This document shows, piece by piece, positions 17,113 through 24,606 of a stretch of 45,607 nucleotides of DNA (within the stretch, counting starts at the first letter, position 1; each line of letters begins with the position of its first letter). A program made the position numbers and the translations under genes. Below the pieces are notes generated by a model. It worked only from the letters and a program-made list of their open reading frames with translations, did not search any database and was not told the DNA's origin. Origin of the DNA: JAXGYV01 sp040772045 (lineage in GTDB: Bacteria > Actinomycetota > Thermoleophilia > UBA2241). The DNA is taken from positions 1 to 45,607 of the forward strand of contig JAXGYV010000014.1 of NCBI GenBank assembly GCA_040772045.1, read 5' to 3'.

Positions 17113-17840
17113 GGAGCGAGCGACGCAGCGACGAGCTTCGCCCTCTGTCGGTGACGTGTGGTGTGGTCAGGAACGCCGACGGCTCGGCCCTGATCCGTAT
17201 GGGCGAGACGCACGTGGTGTGTACCGCCAAACTGGTGGCCGGCGTGCCGCAGTGGCTGCGCGGCTCGAAGCGAGGCTGGCTTACGGCCGAGTACAGCATG
17301 CTCCCGGCGGCCACTACCACGCGCACGCCGCGAGAAGCCGTCCAAGGGCGCCAGAGCGGACGCACCATGGAGATCCAGCGTCTCATCGGTCGCAGCCTGC
17401 GTGCTGTGACCGATCTGGCCTCGCTGGGCGAGCGCACCGTGTACGTGGACTGCGATGTGCTGCAGGCCGACGGCAGTACGCGTACGGCGGCCATCAGCGG
17501 TGCGTATGTGGCGCTCTACCTCGCGCTCGCTAAGCTGGCGCGCGCCGAGCGCATGCCGGACCTGCCGTTGTTCGACTCGGTGGCGGCGGTGTCGGTGGGC
17601 GTGGTCGACGGTCGTGTGCTGCTCGACCTGGACTACGAAGAGGACCTCACCGCGGCAGTGGACATGAACACGGTGATCACCGGCTCCGGCAAGCTCATCG
17701 AGGTGCAGGCCACGGCCGAGGGGGAACCGTTCGAGCGGGAGACGTTCGAGCGGCTGATGGATCTGGCCGTGCGAGGATGCGCCGCCGTCGGCGCGGAACA
17801 GATGCGCGTGGCCCTGGAGGCCACCCGGGATCTGCCGTAA
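17109..17840 (+). CDS. rph: Ribonuclease PH
   Basis: The product is 243 residues, the standard length. The start is GTG 17109 because AAGGAGG (17094-17100) lies eight bases upstream, and it overlaps the queT stop (GTGA). The protein opens with the family motif RSERRSDELRPLSV and contains RGWLTAEYSMLPAAT, GRQSGRTMEIQRLIGRSLRA (the phosphate-binding Arg region) and DLDYEEDLTAAVDMN. RNase PH trims tRNA 3' ends phosphorolytically before CCA maturation and acts as a hexamer in the cytoplasm. The rph-rdgB arrangement is common in Actinomycetota and many other bacteria. Confidence 0.96.
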   Translation: MRSERRSDELRPLSVTCGVVRNADGSALIRMGETHVVCTAKLVAGVPQWLRGSKRGWLTAEYSMLPAATTTRTPREAVQGRQSGRTMEIQRLIGRSLRAVTDLASLGERTVYVDCDVLQADGSTRTAAISGAYVALYLALAKLARAERMPDLPLFDSVAAVSVGVVDGRVLLDLDYEEDLTAAVDMNTVITGSGKLIEVQATAEGEPFERETFERLMDLAVRGCAAVGAEQMRVALEATRDLP

Positions 17841-17842
17841 CC

Positions 17843-18526
17843 GTGCGCTTTCTGCTGGCGAGCGGCAACCGCAACAAGCTCCGCGAGTTCGGCGGGATAC
17901 TGGCGCCGCATACGGTGCTGGCCATGCCGGCCGGCGTGAGCCTGCCGCCCGAGGGGTTGGTATCGTTTGAGCAGAACGCGTTGGGGAAGGCTCGTGGGCT
18001 GGCGCGCGCGCTGCTGGCGGACGCGCGCCTCCTCGCGCAGGTCGGCGGCCCTCCGCTCCTCTGTCTGGCCGACGACTCGGGGCTCGAGGTAGAGGCGCTC
18101 GGTTGGGCGCCGGGAGTCACGAGCTCGCGGTACGCCGGCGAGGACGCCGACGATGAGATGAACTGGCGCAAGCTTCTCTCTCAGCTTGAGGGTTATAGTG
18201 ATGCGCAGCGGCGCGCGCGCTTCACCTGCGTGGTGGCCGTCGTGCCGCTGCGAGCTCCTTCATCAAAGGGGACGGCCGGCGCCGCCGGAGCGTCTTCGCC
18301 GCCGGCGCTGGAGGAGTACGTCGCCCATGGCCGATGGTGGGGGAACATCGTCCGTGAGCCGCGTGGAGACGGTGGCTTTGGGTACGACCCGGTCTTTCTG
18401 CCCGACGGATCGGCCCTCACCGTGGCGCAGCTTTCCCCGGAGGAGAAGGAGCGGAGGAGCCACCGGGCGCTGGCGGCCAAGGCGCTCCTCGAGTTGCTGG
18501 AGCGCGAGGGGCTGCTGGAGGCATAG
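17843..18526 (+). CDS. rdgB: RdgB/HAM1 non-canonical purine NTP pyrophosphatase
   Basis: The product is 227 residues from GTG 17843, two bases after the rph stop. The family motifs appear in order: LLASGNRNKLREF, FEQNALGKA, CLADDSGLEVEALGWAPGV with SSRYAGEDADD, and near the C-terminus GGFGYDPVFLPDGS and KERRSHRALA. RdgB hydrolyses ITP, dITP and XTP to monophosphates and keeps them out of nucleic acids. It is slightly longer than usual because of an insertion of about 20 Ser/Ala/Gly-rich residues near 140-160. The end of the gene is built into a terminator stem. Confidence 0.95.
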   Translation: MRFLLASGNRNKLREFGGILAPHTVLAMPAGVSLPPEGLVSFEQNALGKARGLARALLADARLLAQVGGPPLLCLADDSGLEVEALGWAPGVTSSRYAGEDADDEMNWRKLLSQLEGYSDAQRRARFTCVVAVVPLRAPSSKGTAGAAGASSPPALEEYVAHGRWWGNIVREPRGDGGFGYDPVFLPDGSALTVAQLSPEEKERRSHRALAAKALLELLEREGLLEA

Positions 18527-18546
18527 GCGGTAGCCAGCAGCCCCTC
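18506..18546. terminator. Bidirectional hairpin spanning the rdgB stop
   Basis: GAGGGGCTGCTGG (18506-18518) and CCAGCAGCCCCTC (18534-18546) form a perfect 13-bp stem with a 15-base loop. The left arm is the last rdgB codons. It lies between convergent rdgB and the NRAMP gene. No strong U-tract is present on either strand. Confidence 0.65.
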
Positions 18547-18605
18547 ATTAGTGCCAACAAGAGAAACGGGCCGCGGACGCCAGGTGGAGGGCGGCAACCC
18601 GGTCG

Positions 18606-19880
18606 CTACAGGAACGGCAGCGGCAGAGCGGTGAGCACCAGCGCCGCGCTCAGGGCGATGAGCACCACGGAGAACGTCCAGGCGATCCAGTTGTACGTGC
18701 GGCCGTTGACGTGGTCGCCCATGAGGCGCCGGTCGTTGATGATGAGCAGCACGAAGATCAGCACGATCGGCAGGAGCATGCCGTTGACGGTCTGCGCCAC
18801 CAGGATCACCCGCACGAGCGGCAGGCCGGGGATCATGGCTACCAGCGCGGGCAGGAAGATGAAGGCGGTGAGCAGGCCGTTGAAGATGGGCGCCTCCGAG
18901 AAGCTGCGGTCGAGCCCGGCCTCGAAACCGAACGCCTCGCAGACTACGTAGGCCGTGGCGAGCGGCAGGATGCCGCTCGCCAGGATAGAGACGTTGAGCA
19001 GGCCGAGCGCGAAGAGGTACTTGGCGGCCGCTCCGAGGAGGGGGCCCAGCGCCCGGGCGGCGTCCTCGGCCGTCTCTACCACGATGCCGTGCTTGAAGAG
19101 GGTCTCCGCGCAAGCGACCACGATGAAGAAGTCGATGATCGCCATGAACGTCGACCCCAAGAAGACCTCCGCGCGCGTGTACGGGAACTCCTTGAGCGAC
19201 ACGTGTTTGTCGGTCACCGACGCCTGGATGAAGAACTGGCCCCACGGGGTGATCGTGGTACCGACGGCGGCGATCACCGTGAGCAGCCACAGCTGCGAGG
19301 CGTGCATCTGGGGGGCCAGGCCGCGGCCTACGTCGCGCCAGTCGGGCTCGGCGATGATGCCGGACACGATGTAGGTGAGGTAGACCAGGCCGAGCGCCAG
19401 GAACACCCGTTCGACCTTGCGGTAGGACCCGCGGGTCACGAGGAACCACACGGCGACGGCCACCACGGGCACGCCGACCCAAGTGGGTGTGTGAAACAGC
19501 TCCGACGCTGCCGCGATGCCCGAGAACTCGGACACCGCGGTCCCGAAGTTGGCGATCATGGTGGCGAGGATGGCGAAGGCCGTAATGCGCAAGCTGAAAC
19601 GCTCGCGGATCAGGGCCGCCAGCCCGCGGCCAGTGACCACGCCGATGCGCGCGTTCATCTCCTGGGCGATGGCCAGGAGTGGTGTGACGATCGCCAGCAG
19701 CCAGAGCAGTCCGTATCCGTAGCGGGAGCCGATGACCGACCAGGTCGTGATGCCGCCGGCGTCGTTGCCGGCGTTGGCGGCGATGACGCCGGGCCCCAGG
19801 ATGCCGAGGAACAGTACCAGGCGCGAACGCCCGATGCGCCGGAAGGCCGATCCGACGTGCTTGTTCAGGAGGCCACGCAT
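18606..19880 (-). CDS. NRAMP-related divalent metal transporter (Mg2+-type candidate)
   Basis: The product is 424 residues with about eleven hydrophobic helices in the SLC11/NRAMP order. In TM1 the usual DPGN is replaced by D40-A-G-G (AANAGNDAGGITTWS). In TM6 the usual MPH is T211-P-W-G (TTITPWGQFF), so the Met that selects transition metals is absent. The same class of changes defines NRAMP-related Mg transporters (NRMT), as described from Eggerthella lenta. The gene starts six bases after a MgtE_N/CBS gene, and the pair is transcribed behind an M-box Mg2+ riboswitch. Regulation and motif together make Mg2+ import more likely than Mn2+/Fe2+ import. Confidence 0.85.
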   Translation of the reverse strand: MRGLLNKHVGSAFRRIGRSRLVLFLGILGPGVIAANAGNDAGGITTWSVIGSRYGYGLLWLLAIVTPLLAIAQEMNARIGVVTGRGLAALIRERFSLRITAFAILATMIANFGTAVSEFSGIAAASELFHTPTWVGVPVVAVAVWFLVTRGSYRKVERVFLALGLVYLTYIVSGIIAEPDWRDVGRGLAPQMHASQLWLLTVIAAVGTTITPWGQFFIQASVTDKHVSLKEFPYTRAEVFLGSTFMAIIDFFIVVACAETLFKHGIVVETAEDAARALGPLLGAAAKYLFALGLLNVSILASGILPLATAYVVCEAFGFEAGLDRSFSEAPIFNGLLTAFIFLPALVAMIPGLPLVRVILVAQTVNGMLLPIVLIFVLLIINDRRLMGDHVNGRTYNWIAWTFSVVLIALSAALVLTALPLPFL

Positions 19881-19886
19881 GCTGAC

Positions 19887-21131
19887 TCAGGGGAAGATGC
19901 GCGGAAGCCGCTTCTTCCAGGCCAGGGGGAGGACCAGGTCGATGGCATCGTCCACCGTGATGATGCCGTGCAGCACGCCATCGCCATCGACGACCGGAAG
20001 GGCCAGCAGGTTGTACTTGGCGATGAGGTGGGTGACCTCTTCCTCCCCGGCGTCGGTGGTCACTGATACCGGATCGGCGGTCATGAACTGACGCACCCGG
20101 CGATCGGGGGGTTGCACCAGAAGATCGCGGAGGCTGAACACACCGAGCAGATAGCCGCTCTTGTCGACCACGTAGATGTAGTACACGGTCTCGACTCCCG
20201 GCTCCTGTGCTCGCAGCATGGCGATGGCTTCGCCGGCTGTGGTCTCCGGTGGGACGCTCGCGAAGTCGGTGGTCATGATGCCGCCCGCCGAGCGCTCTGG
20301 GTAGGTGAGCAGCTCGCTGATATCCTCGCGTGCCTCCTGCTTGAGCAGGGCGAGCAACGTGGCCCGCCGCTCGTCGGGCAGGTCCGCGAGCAGGTCGGCG
20401 GCGTCGTCGGGCGACATGTTGCCCAGCAGCTCCGCCGCGCGCTCGTCGGGGAGGTCGCCGATCAGTGAAGCCTGGTACGAGGGGTGCATCTCCTGGACCG
20501 CGTCGGCGGCCACCTCGTCGCCCAGCGTCTCGAGGAGGGCGGCGCGCTCCTCCGGCGAGAGCTCGTGGGTGATCTCGGCGATGTCGGCGGGGTGCAGCAG
20601 CGAGAGGTCGCCGCGGGGTACGGTGAGCCGGATGGCGGCGGGGCCACTCTCTCCCAGATCCACGTTGCGCCAGTCGATGAGGTGCGGCCGGCTCTTCTTG
20701 GAAAGGCGGTCGCCCACTTTGGCCAGCCCGACGCGGCGCAGAATGGCGCCGCTGCTGACGTCGACGGCTGCCACGAGCAGATGGGGGCCGCTCCGCGTCA
20801 GCTCGATGTCGTTTACACGGATTACTTTGCGGCCGTCGCGGTCGATCAGCTGTTTATCGAGGAAGGCATCGACGAGTTGCAGCTCGCCGGTGAGGAGCTG
20901 GCGTTCCGCCAGGTCGCTGGCCAGAACGCGCAGCAGGGCGCCCGATTCCTCCAGGCTGGCGACCGAGTTCCAGGGGATGATGAACCGCCGCGCGCGACGC
21001 TTCACGACCAGTGCGGTGACGCGGGGATACGAGATGTGTTCGGTTACGACGACCAGGTCGGCGAGCGTACCGAGGGGGCGATTGCGCGCATCGCGCACCG
21101 TCTGGCCCAGCAGCTTGCTCAAGAAGAACAC
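19887..21131 (-). CDS. PRC-barrel / MgtE_N / CBS-pair cytoplasmic metal-sensing protein
   Basis: The product is 414 residues. I chose GTG 21131 because GGAGGTGA sits a few bases upstream. A longer start at ATG 21167 would lie inside the terminator T-run. Two PRC-barrel-like segments (about 1-70 and 85-165) precede an MgtE_N superhelix (about 175-285, HPADIAEITHELSPEER and repeated DLPDERA motifs). The MgtE hallmark YPERSAGGIMTTDF joins it to a CBS pair (about 290-410). The transmembrane domain of MgtE is missing. In MgtE the N and CBS domains bind Mg2+ and gate the pore, so here they may regulate the NRAMP-like protein encoded next door. That partnership is inferred. Confidence 0.85.
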   Translation of the reverse strand: MFFLSKLLGQTVRDARNRPLGTLADLVVVTEHISYPRVTALVVKRRARRFIIPWNSVASLEESGALLRVLASDLAERQLLTGELQLVDAFLDKQLIDRDGRKVIRVNDIELTRSGPHLLVAAVDVSSGAILRRVGLAKVGDRLSKKSRPHLIDWRNVDLGESGPAAIRLTVPRGDLSLLHPADIAEITHELSPEERAALLETLGDEVAADAVQEMHPSYQASLIGDLPDERAAELLGNMSPDDAADLLADLPDERRATLLALLKQEAREDISELLTYPERSAGGIMTTDFASVPPETTAGEAIAMLRAQEPGVETVYYIYVVDKSGYLLGVFSLRDLLVQPPDRRVRQFMTADPVSVTTDAGEEEVTHLIAKYNLLALPVVDGDGVLHGIITVDDAIDLVLPLAWKKRLPRIFP

Positions 21132-21165
21132 CGTCTCACCTCCCTGCCGACATGGCCGTATCTCC

Positions 21166-21192
21166 AAAAAGGCCTCTCCGCAGAGGAGAGGC
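21166..21192 (-). terminator. Intrinsic terminator of the M-box leader
   Basis: On the minus strand GCCTCTCC-TCTGC-GGAGAGGC (21192 to 21172) is followed by CTTTTTGG (T5 at 21170-21166). The 5' arm is preceded by CTGGAGCCTC (21197-21188), which can instead pair with GAGGCTCCAG inside the M-box (21384-21375). Formation of that pair would break the terminator, giving a Mg2+-controlled on/off choice before the CBS gene. Confidence 0.85.
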
Positions 21193-21223
21193 TCCAGTCC
21201 ATGCGCAAGCGGCAGGGCGGGCG

Positions 21224-21397
21224 ATCCTCACTCGTCCAGAGCTTTAGCACGGCATACCGTAGAGGTTGTGTCCACTGGGGACCCTCAGCCGCTTTAGGCA
21301 GAACCTTATACCGGCAATGCCTGTTCTACCCGTTGGCGTCTCTGGACGTTTCCGGGCATCGGCCTCTATGTATGCTGGAGCCTCACCTAACGAGGAT
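21224..21397 (-). promoter_or_regulatory. M-box (ykoK leader) magnesium riboswitch
   Basis: Read on the minus strand, the leader shows the conserved M-box blocks in order: CGTTAGGTGAGGCTCC near the 5' end, GCCCGGAAACGTC with GACGCCAACGGGT, AACAGGCATTGCCGG then AAGGTT, and GTGCTAAAGCTCTG at the 3' end. CTCGT and ACGAG close the P1 stem. This is the RF00380-type aptamer, which compacts on binding Mg2+ and shuts off downstream transport genes. It lies between a consensus-like promoter and a terminator ahead of the CBS-NRAMP operon. Confidence 0.92.
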
Positions 21398-21411
21398 TGA
21401 AGCCAGCTCGA

Positions 21412-21440
21412 AAGCTAATCCCGCCGCGAGCGGGTGTCAA
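21412..21440 (-). promoter_or_regulatory. Sigma70-type promoter of the M-box operon
   Basis: On the minus strand TTGACA (21440-21435) and TAGCTT (21417-21412) are separated by exactly 17 bases. Transcription would start near 21405, just before the riboswitch 5' end. The -35 is a perfect consensus. Confidence 0.75.
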
Positions 21441-21540
21441 GGAGCACGCGGTCTTCCGCGGTCGCCGGCGGCGAAGGTGCTAGAATCTCGACGCGACAAG
21501 GGGCACGAGCCCGCGGCTATCAGGCACTCTGAGGGAACAC

Positions 21541-22491
21541 GTGATCATCACCGTCACGCCGAACGCGGCCGTCGACAAGACGCTGACAGTCCCCAACTTC
21601 CAGACCGGATTCCGCCATCGGGCTAGCGAGAGCCTTACGCTTCCTGGCGGCAAAGGTGTCAACGTGGCGCGGGCTATCAAGGCGCTCGGACAACCGGTCA
21701 TCGCCACCGGCCTCCTGGGCGGCAGGGCTGGGCAGCAGATCCTCGAGGGACTCAACCGCGAGGGTATCCTGAACGACTTCATCCGTATCGCCGACGAGTC
21801 GCGTACATCCACCGCCATCAACGATCCCACCAGCATGACGCAGACGGAGGTCATCGAGTACGGGCCTCTCGTCTCCGACGCGGAGTTGGCGACGCTCATG
21901 GAGGAGATCGACCATCTGGCAAAGGGGGCACAGTATATGGTCCTCGCCGGCTCGCTGCCCCGCCATGTGTCGGAGGATTTCTACGGTCAGGTCTGCCGGC
22001 TCCTCGCTAAGCGTCGCTGTTACGTGGTCATGGATACCTATGGCGAGCCGCTCCGCTTGGGCGTGCGCGGCAAGCCCTACCTGGTAACGCCCAACATCCG
22101 CGAGGCCGAGGATCTGGTGGGGCACGAGTTCAGTGGCGAGGAAGACATCGTCGAGGCTGCCGGCCTCATCTGCGAGCTCGGTGCGCAGAACGCCGTCATC
22201 AAGTCGCGCGAGGGCTGCTACGCGCGCATCCGCCGCGGGCGTGGCCACCGCGTCTTCAAAGCCACCGTGCCGCGTCAGGGCAACGTCGTCAGCACCGTCG
22301 GCTCGGGCGACGCGTTCCTGGGCGGGTTCCTGGCGCACCGCTTCCAGCGCGCGGAGGTCACCGATTGCCTGCGCTGGGGGCTGGCCTGCGCGGCCGCGAA
22401 TACGCAGCGCTCGGGCGCGGCGGTGTTCGACGCCGCCGAAGTGGAGCGCATCTACCCCACCACGGCCGTCGTCGAGCTGCAGTCCTCGTAG
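21541..22491 (+). CDS. 1-phosphofructokinase family sugar kinase (PfkB)
   Basis: The product is 316 residues, typical of 1-phosphofructokinase and tagatose-6-phosphate kinase. The N-terminus MIITVTPNAAVDKTLTV and the LPGGKGVNVARAIKALG motif bind the sugar phosphate. Near the C-terminus VGSGDAFLGGF holds the catalytic Asp and the anion hole. The GTG start has GAGGGA about eight bases upstream, and a -10-like TAGAAT lies at 21481-21486. It stands alone with no PTS genes nearby, so the substrate (fructose-1-phosphate or another hexose phosphate) cannot be fixed. Confidence 0.88.
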   Translation: MIITVTPNAAVDKTLTVPNFQTGFRHRASESLTLPGGKGVNVARAIKALGQPVIATGLLGGRAGQQILEGLNREGILNDFIRIADESRTSTAINDPTSMTQTEVIEYGPLVSDAELATLMEEIDHLAKGAQYMVLAGSLPRHVSEDFYGQVCRLLAKRRCYVVMDTYGEPLRLGVRGKPYLVTPNIREAEDLVGHEFSGEEDIVEAAGLICELGAQNAVIKSREGCYARIRRGRGHRVFKATVPRQGNVVSTVGSGDAFLGGFLAHRFQRAEVTDCLRWGLACAAANTQRSGAAVFDAAEVERIYPTTAVVELQSS

Positions 22492-22643
22492 CGGCGGCAG
22501 CTCGGTCCCGCGCGCTGGCGGAGGTGCTCGCAGGCGGCGTTCCGTGCGGCGGACCGGCGGCGACCCCGAGGGGTGCTGTCAAGTCGCGTTAGCGATCCGC
22601 CGATACTCTCTTCGTATCCTCAGCGGTAGAAGCACGATTCCGA

Positions 22644-23129
22644 GTGGCGAAGGGGGCGGCACGCGGCATGCTCACGGAACCCATCACGCAGGCGGGCGAT
22701 GCGGCTCGCGCCAGGCTGCAGGCCTCTCAGGCCCAGCAGCCGACCGACGCGGCTACACCCCCTCGCGTGCTGGTCGCCGAGGACGATCCCGACGTGCGGA
22801 GTCTCCTGCGCTGTGTGATCGAAGCTGAGGGGTACGTGGTCGATGCAGTGGCCGACGGCCACGAGGCGCTGGAGCACTGCCGCCAGCGTCGCGTCGACCT
22901 CGTCGTGCTCGATGTGATGATGCCACGTCTGACGGGCTTCGAAGTGGTCGCTCACCTGCGCGACGAACCGGCGACGGCGCGCATCCCCGTTCTGATCGTC
23001 AGCGCACGCGGCTCGGAGTCGGACATCGTCTCTGGGTTTGATCTGGGTGTGTCCGACTACGTTACCAAGCCCTTCAAGATCGCTGAGCTGCGCGCGCGCA
23101 TTCGGGCGCTGCTGGCGCGGCAGGCGTAG
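22644..23129 (+). CDS. Stand-alone response regulator receiver protein
   Basis: The product is 161 residues from GTG 22644. ATG 22668 is an alternative with a G-rich tract 11 bases upstream. After about 40 variable residues comes one complete CheY-type receiver: VAEDDPD (acidic pocket), VLDVMMPRLTGFE (phospho-acceptor Asp), IVSARGS (Ser switch) and YVTKPFK (Lys). No output domain follows. It converges on a glycosyltransferase/HEAT operon and may control it by protein contact, but no histidine kinase is in the window. The gap 22492-22643 shows nothing else. Confidence 0.88.
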   Translation: MAKGAARGMLTEPITQAGDAARARLQASQAQQPTDAATPPRVLVAEDDPDVRSLLRCVIEAEGYVVDAVADGHEALEHCRQRRVDLVVLDVMMPRLTGFEVVAHLRDEPATARIPVLIVSARGSESDIVSGFDLGVSDYVTKPFKIAELRARIRALLARQA

Positions 23130-23199
23130 CCCAAGCTCTTCGCGCACTCCCGGTTGCGTGGCAAGTCAGGGTTCCGCCCTCAGCTTCGCGTCGGACTGT

Positions 23200-24606
23200 T
23201 CAATCCTGCTGGAAACCACGGCGTGGCATAGCGCCCCAGCTCCCCTTCTTGCCTCGCAACACCTGCACAGTGACGGCGAAACGCCAGATCGCCAGGAGCT
23301 GGCGATAGCCGAGATTCTCCAGGACGGCGTAGCAGGCCAACATGGCGACGTCTCGGACTGGCTGCCCGCGACCCAAGCGCACCTCGTCCATGAGCAGGGC
23401 GGACAGGGAGAGGGCGACGCCGAAGGCCATCGCCAAGAGCACGAAGAGGAGCAGGAAGGGAGCGTTGAGGACCCCCACGATGGCGCTCACGAGAACGATC
23501 GCATAGCCGAGGGTCTCTACCAGAGGGCCACCGACTTCGAAGAGCCAGAGGTAAGGGAGGGCGACGCAGCCGAGCAAGCCGTAGCGTGGGCGCAGGGTCA
23601 TATCGCGGTAGCGCCACAGGCATTCCAGGAGGCCGCGATGCCAGCGGTCGCGCTGATTGCGCAGCGCCGCGAACGTCTCGGGGGCTTCCGTCCACACCAC
23701 GGGGTCGGGGATGAATACCACCCGGTAGTGCCGCCGCCGCTCTCTGAAGTGGTGGTGCAGGCGGAGGATGAGCTCTAGATCCTCTCCGAGCGTGGTTGTG
23801 GAGAAGCCACCGACCTCTACCACGGCGTCCGTGCGGAACAGCCCGAAGGCGCCCGAGACGAGGAAGAGCGCCCCCAGCCGGCTCCAGGCGGTTCGGCTGG
23901 CGAGGAAGGCGCGCAGGTACTCGAGGGTTTGCAGGGCCGCCAAGGGGTTGCGCGGGGCGCGGACTTCGGTCACCCGCCCGCTCCGTATGCTGCATCCGTT
24001 GACGATACGGACGATGCCGGCGGCGGCGATGGTCTCCCGCGGGCGTTCGAGGAAGGGTCGCACCACGCGCTCCAGAGCGTCCTTCTCCAGCACGGCATCG
24101 GCGTCGCTCACGCACAGCAGCGGATAGCGCGAAGCGTTGATACCGGCGTTCACGGCGTCCGATTTGCCGTTGCCGTTCTGTTTCGTCAAGACGACCAGAT
24201 TCGGTATGCGCTGGGAGGTGAACACGCGCTCGATCGGCTGGCAGGGCACGCGCATGCGGAGGGGCTGGTGGCTGACCGTGAGCTGGTAGGCCTCGGTGAG
24301 TCGCGCCAGGGTACGGTCTGTGGAGCCGTCGTCGACGACCACGATCTCGAACTGGCTGTACTCCAGCAGACGCAGGGCATCGACGGAGTCGACGATGCAC
24401 TCCTCTTCGTTGTAGGCGGGGATGATGATGGAGATCGGCGGGACGAAGGGAGAGGTGATCATCTTCCGCCGATCGCCGAACGCCACGCGTCGCATGTGCC
24501 GTCCGGACTCCAGGAACGAGATCATGAAGAGGAGTGCGTAGCACAGGTCGAGCAGGAGGAAGTAGCCGAGGAAGCAGGCGCTGACGATGAACAGGAAGGT
24601 GCTCAC
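23200..24606 (-). CDS. Membrane-bound family 2 glycosyltransferase (poly-sugar synthase type)
   Basis: The product is 468 residues. An N-terminal helix (about 3-32) is followed by a GT-A domain. It shows SIIIPAYNEEE, VVVDDGSTDRT, CVSDADAVLE (DxD), TTTLGEDLELILR (catalytic ED) and NQRDRWHRGL (the Q/RxxRW product-binding motif), and then four or five C-terminal helices. This is the layout of processive GT2 enzymes such as PgaC/IcaA and hyaluronan synthase, which polymerise and export a polysaccharide. The product is unknown. The GTG start overlaps the HEAT-repeat gene stop (GTGA), so the two are translationally coupled. Confidence 0.88.
   Translation of the reverse strand: MSTFLFIVSACFLGYFLLLDLCYALLFMISFLESGRHMRRVAFGDRRKMITSPFVPPISIIIPAYNEEECIVDSVDALRLLEYSQFEIVVVDDGSTDRTLARLTEAYQLTVSHQPLRMRVPCQPIERVFTSQRIPNLVVLTKQNGNGKSDAVNAGINASRYPLLCVSDADAVLEKDALERVVRPFLERPRETIAAAGIVRIVNGCSIRSGRVTEVRAPRNPLAALQTLEYLRAFLASRTAWSRLGALFLVSGAFGLFRTDAVVEVGGFSTTTLGEDLELILRLHHHFRERRRHYRVVFIPDPVVWTEAPETFAALRNQRDRWHRGLLECLWRYRDMTLRPRYGLLGCVALPYLWLFEVGGPLVETLGYAIVLVSAIVGVLNAPFLLLFVLLAMAFGVALSLSALLMDEVRLGRGQPVRDVAMLACYAVLENLGYRQLLAIWRFAVTVQVLRGKKGSWGAMPRRGFQQD

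Noticed and set aside
18711..20066. 451-codon plus-strand frame opposite the NRAMP-like gene
   Set aside because: Antisense shadow: His/Asp/Arg/Gln-rich with no fold signature, while the minus strand encodes a clear multi-helix transporter.
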